Of a DNA stretch of 64,000 bases, positions 63,137 to 64,000 are shown piece after piece. Below the pieces are notes generated by a model that saw nothing but the letters and a program-made list of their open reading frames with translations, was not told the DNA's origin and did no database searches. This stretch comes from an uncultured Sphingomonadaceae bacterium (GTDB lineage: Bacteria; Pseudomonadota; Alphaproteobacteria; Sphingomonadales; Sphingomonadaceae), in assembly GCA_947493325.1 (NCBI GenBank), contig CANLQI010000002.1, positions 248,001 to 312,000 on the forward strand, given 5' to 3'. The position numbers and the translations under genes are program-made. The stretch's first letter is position 1. The number at the start of each line of letters is the position of its first letter.

Positions 63137-64000
63137 TCAGCCTTCCATTTCCTCCAGCTCCTTGCCGCGCGTTTCTTTTACCATTTTATAGACAAAGAAC
63201 ACGGAGATCAGCGCGCAGATGGCATAAAAGCCATAAGCCCCGGCAAGACCGATGCTGACCAGCATGACCGGGAAAGCCATGGTGATGGCAAAGTTGGACA
63301 GCCACTGCGCCAGGCCGCTCACCGCGAGACCCGATCCGCGAATCTGGTTCGGGAACATTTCACCCAGCATCACCCACATCACCGGACCCCAGCTAAAATT
63401 GAACAGCGCGGCATAGGCATTCGCACTGATCAGCGCGATCATCCCGGCCTGGTCGGACAGTTCCAGCCTGCCATCGACAATGGAGCCGCTCGAAAAAGCG
63501 ATGGCGATAATGCCCAGCGTTATGGCCATGCCGATGGAGCCGATCATCAAAAGCGGTTTACGGCCAATTTTGTCGATCAACGCTATCGCCGCCAGACAGG
63601 CTGCGATTGACAAAGTGCCGCTCAAAATATTGATCAGCAGCGCGTCACTTTCGCTAAAGCCCACCGCCTGCCATAGCACCGCGCCGTAATAGAAAACAAT
63701 GTTGATGCCAACGAGCTGCTGGAATGTCGCAAGGCCGATGCCAACCCAGACGATAGTCCGCACTTTGCCGGTGCTCTTATCCAGAAGATCGGAAAATTTC
63801 GGGGCATGGTCATCCGCCAGCGAAGCCCGGATTTCCTGCACCTTTTGTGTGGCCGCGTCAGCCCCGAACAAGCGTGTAAGGACGTTCTGCGCTTTGGCAT
63901 CATCGCCTTTCACGACCAGATAGCGGGGGCTTTCGGGAATTGCGAGCAGGGCAAAAAAGAAAATGCCCGCCGGAATAATTTCCATCCAGAACATCCAGCG
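63137..64000 (-). CDS. Sugar-porter MFS transporter, C-terminal part (runs off the right edge)
   Basis: About 288 residues, the C-terminal two-thirds, of a sugar porter of the XylE/GLUT type; the 5' end lies beyond position 64000. Visible are PESPRYLVVKGDDAKA after helix 6, GLATFQQLVGINIVFYYGAV in helix 7, DKIGRKPLLM between helices 8 and 9, FNFSWGPVMWVMLGEMFPNQ in helix 10, and the C-terminal KMVKETRGKELEEM. It probably imports a monosaccharide or disaccharide and closes the sugar locus. It is convergent with the halogenase gene, three bases apart. No ATG at 63994 should be taken as the true start because the frame stays open to the edge. Confidence 0.9.
   Translation of the reverse strand, partial: RWMFWMEIIPAGIFFFALLAIPESPRYLVVKGDDAKAQNVLTRLFGADAATQKVQEIRASLADDHAPKFSDLLDKSTGKVRTIVWVGIGLATFQQLVGINIVFYYGAVLWQAVGFSESDALLINILSGTLSIAACLAAIALIDKIGRKPLLMIGSIGMAITLGIIAIAFSSGSIVDGRLELSDQAGMIALISANAYAALFNFSWGPVMWVMLGEMFPNQIRGSGLAVSGLAQWLSNFAITMAFPVMLVSIGLAGAYGFYAICALISVFFVYKMVKETRGKELEEMEG

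Noticed and set aside
63137-63994. Complete 285-residue transporter starting at 63994
   Set aside because: The frame stays open to the window edge and the protein begins in the middle of a sugar-porter fold, so it is a truncated view of a longer gene.

Overview
The window looks like a stretch of a Sphingomonadales (alphaproteobacterial) chromosome. The supporting signs are the gene order rpmI-rplT-pheS-pheT, an Entner-Doudoroff operon zwf-pgl-edd-glk-eda, the block ftsE-ftsX-ydcF-plsC with a divergent zinc-ribbon gene, paired TonB receptors, and tryptophan-halogenase-like genes inside a sugar locus. Nothing in it looks like a prophage, plasmid or CRISPR array. All functional calls are made by eye from protein motifs; no database search was run.

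Layout. Positions 1-9058 hold core genes: the 5' end of nadE (minus strand), prs, a histidinol-phosphatase-like gene, rpmI, rplT, a small GIY-YIG nuclease inside an inverted repeat pair, pheS, pheT and prfC. Positions 9067-13100 hold a TonB receptor facing a TetR regulator and a second GIY-YIG nuclease among repeats. Positions 13104-21317 hold metX-metW (minus), hisC-tyrC (plus), the envelope block plsC/ydcF/ftsX/ftsE (minus) and a zinc-ribbon membrane protein; a tRNA-Leu(GAG) lies at 21427. Positions 21537-29136 (minus) hold a DUF4287 protein, an AI-2E-type permease and the Entner-Doudoroff operon. Positions 29451-32630 hold cysD and cysNC for sulfate activation. Positions 32866-45745 hold a small membrane protein, a propeller-amidohydrolase, a uracil-DNA-glycosylase-family protein, two acyl-CoA dehydrogenases, a MacAB-like exporter, and a flavoprotein facing a TetR regulator.

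Positions 45833-64000 form a maltodextrin/alpha-glucan utilisation locus. Leftward run a LacI regulator, an MFS carrier and a secreted GH13 enzyme. Rightward run a TonB receptor, a flavin-dependent halogenase-like protein, an exported GH13 amylase, a cytoplasmic GH13 alpha-glucosidase, an exported GH97 alpha-glucosidase, a lipoprotein esterase and a second halogenase-like protein. A sugar-porter gene, cut by the window edge, faces them. The arrangement suggests outer-membrane uptake of oligosaccharides, cleavage in the periplasm, transport inward, and final cleavage to glucose that can enter the Entner-Doudoroff operon through glucokinase.

Three things stand out. First, cysD carries an extra N-terminal segment of about 70 residues that reads as a helix-turn-helix DNA-binding domain, and its promoter region has two near-identical palindromes, one overlapping the start codon; this suggests an autoregulating enzyme. 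Second, two small GIY-YIG nucleases are each enclosed by REP-like inverted palindromes of a different sequence dialect, and gene-free pairs of the same dialects lie elsewhere in the window; this resembles the REP/RAYT relationship but with another nuclease. Third, long structured intergenic repeats are common, including a near-perfect 38-bp hairpin after prs, and one places a Shine-Dalgarno sequence inside a palindrome stem. No REP-like repeat was seen between about 45.8 and 60.5 kb, inside the sugar locus.
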